From Amia ocellicauda (lineage: Eukaryota; Chordata; Actinopteri; Amiiformes; Amiidae): 64,000 bases of DNA. The stretch lies in assembly GCF_036373705.1 (NCBI RefSeq), contig NC_089856.1, positions 473,501 to 537,500 of the forward strand, given 5' to 3'. Position 1 is the stretch's first letter, and each line of letters opens with the position of its first letter. The notes beneath the pieces are model-generated. The model made no database searches, had not been told where the DNA came from, and saw only the letters and a program-made list of their open reading frames with translations. The position numbers were made by a program, and so were the translations under genes. Positions 1-14,882 of the stretch are shown one piece after another.

Positions 1-690
1 CTGTCAATCCCTTAGGTACAGTTTCACCGCACCACTGCTGTGACCTTGTGGACGACTCTCAGAAACAACAGGACGGTTCGTTATCAATACAGCCATGTTT
101 ACCTTGTCTCTGAAAGTGTCCAGGCAGGGAAATCGGGTCTTTTGAGAACGGAGTGTATCTGTCTGAAACGGACGTCTCCGACACAGACAGGAAGGCAGAG
201 ACACACAGGGCTGTTAGAGCCAAACTGAACTCATTTGGATAAGTTTTAAATTGTTGCTAATCGAGATATTCTCACACACTGTAGTGTACTGTAGCACTCA
301 ATGAGTAGAGCAGGTAAAACCTGGTCCTATTGATTGATTGATTGATTATATACCATCTGTCTACCTATAGCCTGTCACATTAAAGCAACATAAACCACCA
401 CACCAAGACCCAGCACTTTGTTTTTGTGTTGATTTATTAGTTCATGTTTTTATGAGTTTGACTTCTTCATAGTTGGACTATAGTTACACCAATAAGCTGA
501 CCTCAGTCTCTCTCTCTTTCGATTCAATTCAATTTGATTTATTGGCATGACAATAGTACATTGGTATTGTCAAAGCATTATACAAATTATAAAAAACAAT
601 ATAACAATATTTAAAAAATACAGAAAATACTTTCTCTGTTTGGTTGTCTGTCTGTCAGTGTGTCTATAAGTTATGACCTTGGATATAACA
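1..690. other. Intergenic, no gene seen
   Basis: There is no open frame with recognisable protein similarity here. A short TTGA tetranucleotide run lies at about 331-347. From about 520 an AT-rich stretch beginning with a CAATTCAATTTGATTTATTG-type string resembles the worn end of a dispersed fish repeat, but I cannot name the family. Confidence 0.5.
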
Positions 691-699
691 CTATACTTT

Positions 700-2335
700 A
701 TAATAATAGCATATAATGATGATGATGATGCTTGTGTTGAAGAAGGTTGGTCTATACACTTTGGAACCTTCAATGAGCCAGAGTTCTGGTGGAACAATGC
801 TGGGGATTCCCCAATTATTACTGGAGGAGGGAGAGTGGAGAGGAGGCAGAGTTAGTCTTCTGGCACTGGAGGAGCGCAGTGGTCTGGAGGGGATGTATGG
901 AGAGACGAGTGACTGAAGGTATCTTGGTGCAGTGTGGTCGAGACAGCGGTAGGTGAGGGTCAATATCTTGAACTGAATGCGTGCCGCTATCGGGAGCCAG
1001 TGGAGGGAGCGGAGCAGTGGAGTAGCGTGTGTGAATCGGGGCAGAGAGACACCAGACGAGCCGCAGAGTTCTGGATGAGCTGGAGCGGCGGGTATTAGAT
1101 GCAGGCAGGCCGGCCAGGAGGGAGTTGCAGTAGTCCAGGCGGGAGAGGACCTGTGACTGGACGAGCAGCTGAGTCGAGTAGTCAGTGAGGGAGGGACGGA
1201 TTCGACGTATGTTGCTCAGGAATAATCTACAGGTCCGTGTAGGTCTGTGTGTAGGAGAGTGCAGGATCGAGGGTGACTCCTAGGTTCTTATAGGAAGAAG
1301 AAGGAGAGAGTGTGGTGGAAGCCAAGGGGATTGAGATGGAGAGATCAGCAGAAGGTGAGGAAGAGTGGGGGAAAAAAACAGGAGATCCAATCTGGAGAGG
1401 TTGAGCTTGAGGTGGTGCAAGTGCATCCAGGTGGAGATAGCAGACAAACAGGAAGAGATGCAAGAGGGGATGAGGCTGTCAGAAGATGGGAAAGACAGGA
1501 AGATCTGGGCATCATCTGTGTAGAAGTGGTAGGAGAAACCATGGGATGCGATGAGGGGGCCCAGGGAGCAAGTGTAGAGAGAGAACAGGAGCGGGCCCAG
1601 GACAGAGCCTTGGGGTACGCCTGTGAGGAGAGGTTGGGGGTGGATGAGGAACCTCGCCATGTCACTTGGTAGCAGCTTGTTTAAATGCAGAGGGGAAACC
1701 GCCAGAGAGGAGGGAGGAGTTGAGGAGGGAGGAGATGAAGGGGAGAAGATCAGGAGCGGTCGCTTGGAGGAGGCGAGAAGGGAGAGGGTCCAGGGCACAT
1801 GTTGTAGGTTTGTGACGTAGGAGGAGAGAAGAAGACAGTTCAGAGTCCGAGAGAGGTGAGAATGAAGAAAAGGAGGCTTGGTTGGTGGGAGGTTTGGGTG
1901 TGATGGGAAAGGAGGGGGGACTGTTGAAGAGCTTGCGTTTGTCTGTGATCTTGGAGGAGAAGAAGAAGGCAAAATCATCAGGAGTGAGAGATGAGGGAGG
2001 AGGAGGGGGAGGGGGGAGAAAGTGGAGTAGAGTTTGTGGGGGTTGTTGACAAAGGATTCAAAGAGTGATTGGCAGTAAGACTGAGGTGAATGATGAGGAG
2101 AATGTGGAAAGTAGAGAGTGGTAGAGTTCAAGGACAGCTGGGAGTTTGCACCTCTTCCAGTTCTGTTCAGCGGTGCGCAGACTGGATCGGGTTGAGCGGA
2201 GAATGGAAGAGATCCAAGGTTGTGGAGGGGAGGGACGGACGGGATGAGACACGAGAGGACAGAAAGAGTCAAGGGAGGAGGTGAGGGAGGAGTACAAAGA
2301 GGAGGTAGCACAGTTGACAGACAGATGGGAGAAAC
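700..2335 (-). mobile_element. L2/CR1-clade LINE relic, reverse-transcriptase region
   Basis: On the minus strand, conceptual translation shows reverse-transcriptase landmarks of the fish L2/CR1 group: [20 protein letters not shown] (the RT block with PQGS), then [19 protein letters not shown], where the catalytic Y/F-x-DD motif reads YTDD, then [11 protein letters not shown] near 1,250. The string LDYCNSLLAGLPA follows in another frame near 1,090-1,130. The reading frame changes repeatedly, so the copy is dead. An ATG-trinucleotide run at about 716-731 may be the 3' tail. The copy is 5'-truncated, with only the RT and C-terminal part kept. L2 is preferred over CR1 because of the [12 protein letters not shown]-like string; the clade assignment is from memory. 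Confidence 0.75.
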
Positions 2336-3000
2336 AGTCGATGGAAGGTTGTTAGCAAGTGGGGGGTTGTATGTCTGTGTGTGTGTGTTGGTGAGCACCA
2401 ATGTGTGAGCATGACTCAGTGTGTCAATGTGTGTAGGAATTGAGTGTCAGTGTCTATCAGCATCAGTGTGTGTGTAAGAATGCGTATCGTGTGTGTGAGT
2501 GTGTGTTTGTATGAGTGTGTGCTAGTGTGTGTAGCAGTGTGTGTGTATGTGTCAGTGTGTGTATCAGTGGTTGTGTGTGGGTTTGTGTGAGTGTGTATCA
2601 GTGGTTGACTGCTCTCTCTGTCTGCTCGCACTGGATTCCTCACATTCCTCTGCACTGAGGCGCTGTCTGTCTGCACGGAGTGAGGGAGAGAGGGAGAAAG
2701 AGGGCGAGAGGGGGAGGAACAGTGACGGAGAGTGTCCTGAATAGATGAAAGAAGGAGAAAAAGAGGGATGAAGGGGTGAGAGATGGAAGAGAGAAAGGGA
2801 TGAGGGCGAGAGAAAGAGAGAGAGCGTCCAGCACTAGTGCAGACGTTATTATCATGATTATGATGGTCTATCCCTTTTTTCCTTCTCTCCCTGTTTATTC
2901 TGCAGCTCCTCTGAGGAAACTCTCACTCTCGTTTAATTTGACTGTGTTTGTTTTGAAGATGAATCATTATGAATATCAATCCAACACTCACGCAGTAAAG
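2336..3000. repeat. TG-rich microsatellite and purine-rich stretch
   Basis: From about 2,370 to 2,630 the plus strand is degenerate (TG)n with interspersed CAGTGTGTG strings. From about 2,670 to 2,830 it becomes GAGA-rich (AGAGGGAGAAAG type). No coding or RNA gene can be supported. Confidence 0.7.
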
Positions 3001-3049
3001 AAGGAATCATCTTTTCTCTGCAGCAATTCAGCAAACAGCAACTCGAGGC

Positions 3050-3250
3050 ATTGGTGGAATGTAGTAATTCCCAAATTTATGAATGACTGCTTTCATTTGC
3101 GGACACGCCCAATCAGCGCGGTAAGCGGCCCCGACTCCGCCCAGTTCCGCCTCTTGGCCCTGTCCATTGGCTGGCCGCCCTGCGGGAGGCGGGCGCTGTG
3201 GGCGAACACAAGGCCAGTATAAAAGGGAAGTGCGCCGATTCCCGCAGCAC
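3050..3250 (+). promoter_or_regulatory. Promoter of the CCN1-like gene
   Basis: A consensus TATA box TATAAAA lies at 3218-3224, about 270 bp before the start codon. Upstream are a CCAAT box at 3109-3113 and an inverted one (ATTGG) at 3166-3170. A GGAATG string at 3056-3061 matches the TEAD half-site, which is notable because CCN1 and CCN2 are classic YAP/TEAD targets, but a 6-mer is weak evidence. The segment 3100-3215 is GC-rich with several GC-box-like CCGCC strings. Transcription would start near 3,248. No clear SRF CArG box was found. Confidence 0.7.
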
Positions 3251-3491
3251 AGTGTAGAATGAGAGGAGGGGGTCGGTCTGGAACTGTCACACTGATACTG
3301 GGACACACTACTGGATATATTGCTTTCTGGTTTAAATTAATTTTATTCCATACGTACTTTTCCTTGCAGGTCTCCACTATTGCATATTGCAGACTATAAA
3401 TTAGAGGGAGAATACTTCTTATAGGATATCATGTATACGTAAATGTATCGTACAACAATACTTGTATATTAGTTTTAGATCCGCAGGCGCA

Positions 3492-6301
3492 ATGAAGGGA
3501 ATGCTGTACGTCACTGCCCTCGCCCTGGCCTGCGTCTGTGCGGTGAGTTGTGTTGCTGTCTGTCGCGATATGTCAGCTGGCGTGGCGTTGCTGCTGTTGC
3601 GCTTTTACACGGGCTGCCCTGTGTGGCGGTGCGCACCTGCGCGGCTATAGCGGTCTGCTATCGATGCTTTCCTGTGTAGTTGATACCTGAGGTCCCCCTG
3701 CATTGTCATTGCGCACTTAATGCACATCTGCGTGTAGACTGCGGGGTCAGTGCTGCACAGTGCTTGGAACTTAAACAACGTTCTAGAACTCGCTGTGCAG
3801 TGAGCAGCAGTGCCCCATCCATAGATCAGATTCACTCACGTATGAGTCCTGCGGACAACCTTCCCTGGAGCAGGTGTGCAGTCGGTCCAGTACATCAGTC
3901 GGTCGGTCACTCTGTTAGTGTGTTGGTCAGTCGGTCAGTGTAACAGTCAGTGTGTCGGTCGGTCACTCTGTTAGTGTGTTGGTCAGTCGGTCAGTGTAAC
4001 AGTCAGTGTGTCGGTCGGTCACTCTGTTAGTGTGTTGGTCGGTCACTCTGTTAGTGTGTTGGTCAGTCAGTCTGTCAGTCAGTCAGCTGGGTCAATGTGT
4101 CGGTTGGTGACTGTTAATGTGTTGGTCAGTCGGTCAATCAGTGTGTCGGTCAGTCAGTGTAACAGTCAGTGTGTCGGTCGGTCACTCTGTTAGTGTGTTG
4201 GTCAGTCAGTATAACAGTCAGTGTGTCGGTCGGTCACTCTGTTAGTGTGTTGGTTGGTCAGTCAGCTGGGTCAATGTGTCGGTTGGTGACTGTTAATGTG
4301 TTGGTCAGTCGGTCAATCAGTGTGTTGGTCAGTCAGTGTAACAGTCAGTGTGTCGGTCGGTCACTCTGTTAGTGTGTTGGTTGGTCAGTCAGCTGGGTCA
4401 ATGTGTCGGTTGGTGACTGTTAATGTGTTGGTCAGTCGGTCAATCAGTGTGTTGGTCAGTCAGTGTAACAGTCAGTGTAACAGTCAGTGTGTCGGTCACT
4501 CTGTTAGTGTGTTGGTTGGTCAGTCCGCTGGGTCAATGTGTCGGTTGGTGACTGTTAATGTGTTGGTCAGTCAGTCAGTCAGTGTGTTGGTCAGTGTCTC
4601 TCTCACTCTGTTAGTGTGCTGTACTATATTAACCCCAGTCTCTCTCTCTCTCTCTCTCTGTCAGCTGGGCGCTCAGTGCCCGGCGATGTGCCGCTGCCCC
4701 CCCACACCCCCGCACTGCCCCCCCGGCGTGGACGCGGTGCCGGACGGCTGCGGCTGCTGTAAGGTGTGCCCCCGCCGGCTCAACCAGGACTGCCGTGTGG
4801 GGCTTCCCTGCGACGCCAGCAGGGGCCTGTACTGCAACTATGGCAACAGCCACAGCAGTCTCTGGGGCATCTGCAGAGGTACGGGGGAGGGGGCGGGGGG
4901 GTATGTCAGGGGGGTGTATGTGGAGGTGGAGGTACAGAGAGGGGGTATGTGGAGGTATAGAGCACAGACTGGAGCAGCGCTGTGGGGACTATAGCATACT
5001 GTAGTGTAGCCAGGACTAGAGAGCAGGGCCACACCATGTTGTTTGGGTGCCAGTGCTCTGGAAGCTGCAGCGGGTGGCTCTATATTTAGTCGGGGTATTT
5101 CTGAGGGCAGCGGGGCAGTTCTGCTCTCGCATTGTCAACAAGTCAGGAGTTCCTCTGTGTGCTAATAATAGTGCGCCCCTCGTTCATAAAAACACCGGAT
5201 AGGATGTCTCTCGATCTCCGGATATATATCTCCCCCCGTCTCTGTCTCTCTCTGTCTGTGTCTCTCTGTTAATGACCTGAGAATTTTCACATTTTCCCCC
5301 TGCCCCATTTCTCCCTCTCTGTCCCCTGCATCCCTTCTTTCCCTCTCTCACCCCCTCACGTCTTCACCCTCCCCATCCCTCCCTCTCTCTCCAGCTGGGC
5401 AGGAGGGCCGTAGCTGTGAGTACAGCGGCCGCATCTACCAGAGTGGCGAGGTGTTCCGGCCCAGCTGTGCGGAGCGGTGCAGCTGTGTGGACGGGACAGT
5501 GGGCTGTGAGTTCCTGTGTCCGGGCGACCTGCAACTCTCCTCCGCCGCCTGCCCCCGCCCCCTCCGCCTGCTGCGCCCGCCCGGCCGCTGCTGCCACACC
5601 CTGGTATGCCACAAGGGGGAGCTCCCTCCGCCGCTGCTGGGGAAATCCAAATCCAAGTCCAAATCCAAATTCCCCAAGTCTTCGAAGTCTGTTTTATCCT
5701 CAAAGTCTGACTACCTGTCCCTCTGGGGGGGATGGGGGGAGAGGAGGAAGGAGGAAGAGGAGGAGGAGAAGGGGAGGAGGGAGAGGGAGCAGAACGAGCT
5801 GTACGAGCCAGAGAAGGACAGCGAGAGAGGAGGGCACAAACATCTGGCAGGTAAGGCAATGGCCTGGCTGGGCATATGATTAGACCCATTGTCTTGGACT
5901 GTGTCAGTGAGCTGGGTGTCTTGGGTAACCCCTCCATCCATCTCCCTCTCCCTCTCCCTCTCAGCCTGGAGGCCAGCGAGGCTTCCTGTCCAGCACTGCG
6001 TTGTCCAGATGACGGACTGGTCGCCGTGCTCTCGCAGCTGTGGGATGGGCGTGTCCTTGCGCGTGACCAACCAGAATGGGCAGTGCAGGCCGGAGAGGGA
6101 GACACGCCTCTGTAACCCCCAGCCCTGTGACATCACAGCCCTCGCACTGAAGGTACAGCAGGAGGGAGAGTCTTCCCTGCCTGTGTAAATATAGCCACCC
6201 CCCCCACACACACACCCAGCTGCCCATCCTCTCCTGCCCAGCAACAGGCTGTTTATGAATTGTAGTGCTCAGTCAGGCAGGGGCTAATGTGTCTATATTA
6301 A

Positions 6302-6340
<39 letters not shown>

Positions 6341-9152
6341 AGTGCAGTGTTAATGTGCTGTGGTGTCAGTGTGACTTTATTAACCTCTCTCTCCCTCTCA
6401 GAAAACAATGCTCTTAAGAACATAAGACAGTGTCCAGTCGAGAGGAGGTCATTCGCCCCATCGTGCTCGTTTGGTGTCCATTAATAACTAAGTGATCAAG
6501 GATCCTATCCAGTCTGTTTTTGAATGTTCCCAAATTGTCTCTTCAGCCACATCGCTGGGGAGTTTGTTCAGATTGTGACGCCTCTCTGTGTGAAGAAGTG
6601 TCTCCTGTTTTCTGTCTTGAATGCCTTGAAGCCCAATTTCCATTTGTGTCCCCGGGTACGTGTGTCCCTGCTGATCTGGAAAAGCTCCTCTGGTTTGATG
6701 TGGTCGATGCCTTTCATGATTTTGAAGACTTGAATCAAGTCCCCACGTAGTCTCCTCTGTTCCAGGGTGAAAAGGTTCAGGTCCTCAGTCTCTCAGTAGG
6801 ACTTTCCCTTCAGACCTGGAATAAGTCTGGTTGCTCTCCTCTGAACTGCCTCTAGAGCAGCGATATCTTTCTTGAAGTGTGGAGCCCAGAACTGTCCACA
6901 GTATCCAGATGAGCTCTAACTAGTGCATTGTACAGTCTGAACATCACTGCCCTTGTTCTCAATTCTACACTTTTGACAATATACCCTAGCATTGTGTTTG
7001 CCTTTTTTATTGCTTCCCCACATTGTTTGGATGGAGAAAGTGAGGAGTCCACATAGACTCCTAGGTCTTTCTTATGCGTTACTTCATCTAGTTCTGTTCC
7101 TCCCATAGTGTACAGTGAGGGAAAAAAGTATTTGATCCCCTGCTGATTTTGTACGTTTGCCCACTGACAAAGAAATGATCCGTCTATAATTTTAATGGTA
7201 GGTGTATTTTAACAGTGAGAGACAGAATAACAACAAAAAAATCCAGAAAAACGCATTTCAAAAAAGTTATAAATTGATTTGCATGTTAATGAGGGAAATA
7301 AGCATTTGATCCCCTATCAATCAGCAAGATTTCTGGCTCCCAGGTGTCTTTTATACAGGAAACGAGCTGAGATTAGGAGCACGCCCTTTAAGAGAGTTGT
7401 TATTCTGTCTCTCACTGTTAAAATACACCTACCATTAAAATTACAGACTGATAATTTCTTTGTCAGTGGGCAAACGTACAAAATCAGCAGGGGATCAAAT
7501 ACTTTATTCCCTCACTAATTATAGTGGACATTTTTGTTACCTGCATGTAATACCTTGCACTTGTCCACATTGAATTTCATCTGCCAGGTATCACCCACAA
7601 CTGAATATTATCTGAGTCCCTCTGAATAGCCTGTGCTGCCGAGATTGTATCTGCTGAGTCACCTATTTTAATATCATCTGCAAATGTGACAAGTTTGCTA
7701 ACTATCCCAGAGTCCAGATCATTAATATAGATTAGAAAAAGCAAAGGCCCTAGTACTGATCCCTGTGGAACTCCACTAACAACCTCACTCCAGTTAGAAG
7801 CGACTCCTCTAATCGACACCCTCTGTTTCCTAGACATCATCCAGTTCATAATCCATCTACTTTACCCTGAATGCCTACAGCTTCCAATCTGAAGGATCAG
7901 TCTTTGGTGTGGAACCGTATCAACAGCTTTCTGAAAATCTAAGTATATCATATCATATGCTTCCACATGATCTACAGCTGCAGTTGCATGTTCATAAAAT
8001 TCTGATAAATTAGTAAGACATGATCTGCCTCGTCTAAACCCATGTTGACTATCTCCAAGAATATGGTTTTCATTAAAATACTCCTCTATTTTCTGTCTAA
8101 TCATTTTTTCCAACATTTCACAGGTGATGCAGGTGAGACTGATTGGTCTGTAATTTCCTGGCTCAGTTTTGTCCCCTTTCTTGTGGACTGGTATGACATT
8201 TGCTGTCTTCCAGTCAGTTGGCACATCCCCTGTTCTAAGTGTCATTTGGAATAATCGAGTTAGCGGCCTGTAAATAATTTCCCTCATTTCTTTAAGTACT
8301 GTTGGAAATATCCCATCTGGCCCAGGTGATTTGTTTGTTTTTAATTCTGCTAGTCCCTTTAGTACCTCCTCCTCATTTATCCTGATCTCTCTTAGGGTTT
8401 GACTGGACTGATTGTTAACCTGTGCCATGTTATCTGTCTTTTCTTTTGTAAAAACCTCTATGAAATACTCATTTAGAACATTTGCTACATCTTGTTCATT
8501 TTCCAAGATACCTCAATTTTTACCCTTTATCTGTTTCACCTCCTCCTTTATTGACCTATTGCTGTTGTAATATTGAAAAAAGCTCTTTGCATTAGTTTTA
8601 GCTCCAAGAGCTGTGTTTCTATTTCCCTCTTTGCTTTCCTGATCCCTTTCTTAAGATCTCTTTGCAGTTCAGCATATTCTATGTATTTTGTTTTTGTCTC
8701 CATCCCTTTTGTATACAACATTTCCTTCCTCTTGATATTGTTTTGCATACTTCTATTAAACCATGTTGCCCAATGTTGTTTGGTCCTTGATTTGCTAAGT
8801 TGCTCAATAGTAACCTGCTCCCTCTGCTTCTCTCCTCTCTCGCCCTCAGGAGGGGACGCTGTGTTCAGGGGTCCAGCACTCCCCTGAGCCGGTGCACCTG
8901 TGGTTGGATGGCTGCCGCAGTGTCCGGCGATTCCGGCTGCTGCAGTGCGGTCAGTGTGCAGGGGGGCGGTGCTGCAGGCCGCGGCGGCTGCGCAGGCTGC
9001 GGGTGGAGTGGACATGCGCGGCTGGGCAGCAACTGCAGCGTGAGGTTAGCCTAGTGCAGTCCTGTCACTGCACTGCCCACTGTCCACTGCCACCGCTGAC
9101 CGGCCCCGACCTGCTGGACACTCACAGCAACCTGATGACGATGTCACACTGA
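3492..9152 (+). CDS. ccn1l: CCN-family matricellular protein, CCN1 (CYR61)-like
   Basis: There are five coding exons: 3492-3542, 4665-4878, 5395-5850, 5965-6152 and 8850-9152. All introns are GT-AG and the phases join cleanly to give 403 codons. Exon 1 is a signal peptide of about 17 residues. Exon 2 is the IGFBP domain with 12 cysteines and the GCGCCKVC signature. Exon 3 is the VWC domain plus a long charged hinge. Exon 4 is TSP1 ([12 protein letters not shown]). Exon 5 is the cystine-knot CT domain with all ten cysteines. One domain per exon is the standard CCN layout. CCN proteins are secreted and bind integrins and heparan sulfate to control adhesion, wound repair and growth. Strings such as [14 protein letters not shown] and SPEPV favour CCN1 over CCN2-CCN6; CCN5 is excluded because CT is present. 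The odd feature is the (KS)n plus poly-E hinge. Human CCN1 is 381 aa. The fish CCN1-like paralog name is an inference. Confidence 0.85.
3890..4620 (+). repeat. Minisatellite in CCN1-like intron 1
   Basis: Irregular tandem units are built from GTCGGTCACTCTGTTAGTG, TGTTGGTCAGTCAG and GTAACAGTCAGTGTG blocks. Larger blocks containing GCTGGGTCAATGTGTCGG recur at about 4,085, 4,265, 4,390 and 4,530, so a higher-order unit of about 120-180 bp exists. The array stops about 45 bp before the exon 2 acceptor. It keeps a long open frame on the plus strand only because the units lack stops. Confidence 0.9.
6411..8812 (-). mobile_element. CR1-type LINE, 5'-truncated and decayed, in CCN1-like intron 4
   Basis: Reading the minus strand from 8,812 down to 6,411 gives, in order, a lysine-rich linker, the RT core ([85 protein letters not shown] and the catalytic FADD) and the C-terminal part ([16 protein letters not shown]). 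A final segment near 6,500-6,740 reads [20 protein letters not shown]. This is the order in CR1 ORF2. The 3' end is marked by a TTAAGAACATAAG string at about 6,414. Frameshifts and stops make it inactive. It lies antisense to the host gene and fills almost the whole intron. A MITE has inserted into it at 7,113-7,516. Confidence 0.88.
7113..7516. mobile_element. Tc1/mariner-type MITE nested in the CR1 LINE
   Basis: The left end CAGTGAGGGAAAAAAGTATT and right end AATACTTTATTCCCTCACT are inverted copies. They extend inward through GATCCCCTGCTGATTTTGTA, GTTTGCCCACTGACAAAG and TTTAATGGTAGGTGTATTTT, so the terminal inverted repeats exceed 100 bp. A TA dinucleotide precedes the left end; the right TA has decayed to AA. 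There is no coding capacity in about 404 bp. I recognise these ends as those of a MITE common in fish genomes. CR1 sequence resumes directly after it. Confidence 0.88.
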
Positions 9153-9530
9153 CTGATTGATACACTGGTTGACTCTCTGACACACTGACTGATTGACTGT
9201 CTGACTGACATGTTATTTTGAAACCCACTGCTGTTCTGGGCAAGCTACACCCCACACAGGACCCAAAGCGACCCATAAATCAGACCGCTCGTGGAATTAC
9301 GTTTATTTTGAATGTTACTCTCTCTTCATTAATGGTTTTTTTTAACTGAATACATGTGATGACACTAGTGATTGTAAACACTTTAAAGGGAAGAAGAATT
9401 AGAAGTGTATGTCCTGTTGGCTAATTTCAAATCCCAAACAAGACCTACTTGTTAATATAGAACAGAAAAATGTCAGCCCTTGTGCCAAATAACTTTTGAC
9501 ATCAGAAATAAACTGCAAGCAGAGCACTTA
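9153..9530 (+). terminator. 3' UTR and polyadenylation signal of the CCN1-like gene
   Basis: After the TGA at 9150-9152 the sequence opens with an ACTGACTGATTGA-type simple repeat (9,150-9,205) and becomes AT-rich. A canonical AATAAA lies at 9507-9512, giving a 3' UTR of about 370 nt. CCN mRNAs usually have AU-rich unstable 3' UTRs. The AU richness is present, but no clear ATTTA cluster was seen before the signal. Confidence 0.55.
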
Positions 9531-11600
9531 ACTCACATTAACATCCCTTGTTACAAAGTATTGCAGTAAAAGTATACTTGGATCAAAACCGCATACTCAT
9601 AGTAGGCCTATACTACTTGTTCTATTTTGACCCAGTAGACACAGGATGTTAAATGTCACGTCGGTCTGTTTGTCCAAACCAGCCTAGCCTACAGCTCACT
9701 TCCATTGCTTTAAAAACGTTAGTGTGCCACGTGTAATGTTCAATATCATCGTAATTCCACTACTGTAAAAATAAGATACAAGTTATAAAACCTGTGTGAT
9801 TGTAAATATAGTGTGCTACTTTATAAACATTTGCCTGTCCCCATTAAGGACCTAAAAACTACTCCCTATCCATTTACTAACACCACCCAATAGCACTGAC
9901 CAGCATTTCCAAGTGATTGGCTCCATAAAATATGATTGAGTGACTCAATGCCCTGAAAAGCAGCAAGTTTAGAAATAATGCCTGACTGACACACAGATTG
10001 AGAGGATTTATTTATTTAATTGGTTAAATCATTATTGCCACTGTTATTACTGTATATATTTTTTATGTATTTTATTCCTTCATGGCTCTACAATACTGTC
10101 CAGAATTCATATAATGTAAATATTAATTTTATTTGACTATTTCTCAGTAGTGTGTACGAGATGTGTCCGTCAGTCTTAACGAGGCGGCTCCGCACACCCC
10201 CAGCTCCGTCCGGAGGGTGGGTGTGCAGTGGAGGGGCAGTGTGTTCCCTCCACTCGGCCATCACTCGCTCTGTGAACCGTGTATTGTGAACGTACGCTGT
10301 GCACGGACAGGATTTTAAATTTGATGGAAGATACCAGTTTTTGTTGTCATTGTAATGATTTGTGTAGGTGTTTTTTAATCTTTGAAGAAATAAATTAATT
10401 TTGTAGATAAAGTGCTGTGCTCGTTCCTGACAGCAGGTTTCCACTATTCTGCTCAGAATTTGACCATTTAGCCGATTAACTCGCAGTGCTGTATGCATAT
10501 CTGTGTGCACAAAGGTGGCCCTCATCACAGTAGCACATAACATCTCCCACACTGTGTTTGTTGAAAATTGTCTGCGTTTGTGCAGATGGGTCAAAAGTAA
10601 CATCTAACCGCTGAATCGCCGAACAGAAGCACGGGCCTAAGCTTCATCTCATTAATATCCACAGCACTGGGTGTTAAAAGTTATTTCCATTGTATCTCCA
10701 GAAGATGCTCATCTGAAAAGATCGATCGGACTCCTCTCACGTCAGTCACAAACACAGTCGGACACAAACGATGCCTCGGAATCAGTCAAGTCGTGCCGAG
10801 TTTAGTCCCACTTAGCCGTGTCTTTTGAATAATTGTATTAAATCATTGCAGTTAAACTTTATCCTTCTCCAAGAGCGTGTGTATATTGCTCTCGCACTTA
10901 TTAGGTCTAGTTAGTTACAGTGAAGCATTAGTACTTCTGCAGAATGTGTATTTTATGAAACATAAAAGTTACCCTGGATAAGCGCATCTGCTAAATAAAC
11001 AAGGCCGTGTCAATCTGGCGTCCCCTGCTGGAGTAGCTTCTGCAGCCAGAGACCGAACTGGGTCAAGTTGCAGTGTAAGAAAGATCCCAGCGATTACAAA
11101 TCGCAATCCAGCCGTCAGATGGACCGTGAGAACAGACGTGCATCGATCCTGTGAGCGGCCGCCCGTGCTGCCACCGGCCCCTAAGGCAGACAGTCAAGTG
11201 GTTTTTCGGGAACACCGATATCCACATAGATATTTTCGGGCAGAGGAAGCCGCTTAGGGTTAAAATAAGCACCGCTCACAATGACACCGGACACCCTGAC
11301 CCGGACTGAGCGTCGTTTATAGACCCATGTGCTGCGAGTGTGAGGGACACGTGTCTGTGGTGGAGGACTAAGACCCGTAAACTGCCCCCCCCCCCCCCCG
11401 CACCTCAGCGAGGTCAATACTCTGTACAGACCCGACGCAGGGTGGGTGACCAGCGGTGCAGGGTGTGAATGTTCAGCTGGGTCAGTTAAAGCCGAACAGA
11501 CGTGACTCTTAGACGCGGACGTAGCGGACCCAGACTGGGCTCCTTTAAGGAGACCACCCTAAGCCCCCAGGCAGGAGGGGACACTCTCGCACAGCACGAA
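9531..11600. other. Intergenic, no gene seen
   Basis: About 9,530-10,140 is AT-rich and apparently unique. About 10,140-10,300 is a GC-richer island without a convincing frame. At about 10,965-11,000 the string CCCTGGATAAGCGCATCTGCTAAATAA resembles the shared 3' tail of L2 LINEs and V-SINEs on the plus strand. A 12-base C run ends near 11,399. The 171-residue minus-strand frame at 10,088-10,603 shows no similarity I recognise and no codon pattern that persuades me. Confidence 0.5.
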
Positions 11601-11631
11601 GACCACAGTGAACTGACATTGTATAAAAAGG

Positions 11632-11637
11632 TTTAAT
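11632..11637 (-). terminator. Poly(A) signal variant of DDX39A
   Basis: On the minus strand this reads ATTAAA, the commonest variant signal, 215 nt after the DDX39A stop codon. It is followed by A/T-rich sequence. No AATAAA was seen closer to the stop. Confidence 0.45.
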
Positions 11638-11851
11638 TTCATTTGTCCCAAAACAAAAACAATTAAGAAAAACTAAATTAAAATCGCACCACCAACCCCA
11701 CTGCCCCCCCCCAGGGAGGGAGAAAAAACAAAAATCTTATCCTGCCGAGTGGAGTCAGAGGGGGGGGGGCAGCAGGGGGTTAAAACAAACATTCAGGAGC
11801 TCTTGAAAAAGTGGAGGGAGGGTGGAGAGCAGGCCGGTACCGGCTGGGGGT

Positions 11852-14882
<3,031 letters not shown>

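Noticed and set aside
1280-2401. A 373-codon minus-strand frame as a host gene
   Set aside because: It contains reverse-transcriptase strings and frame changes and is part of an L2-type LINE.
10088-10603. A 171-codon minus-strand frame between the CCN1-like gene and DDX39A
   Set aside because: No recognisable similarity, no splice or poly(A) context on that strand, and uneven composition.
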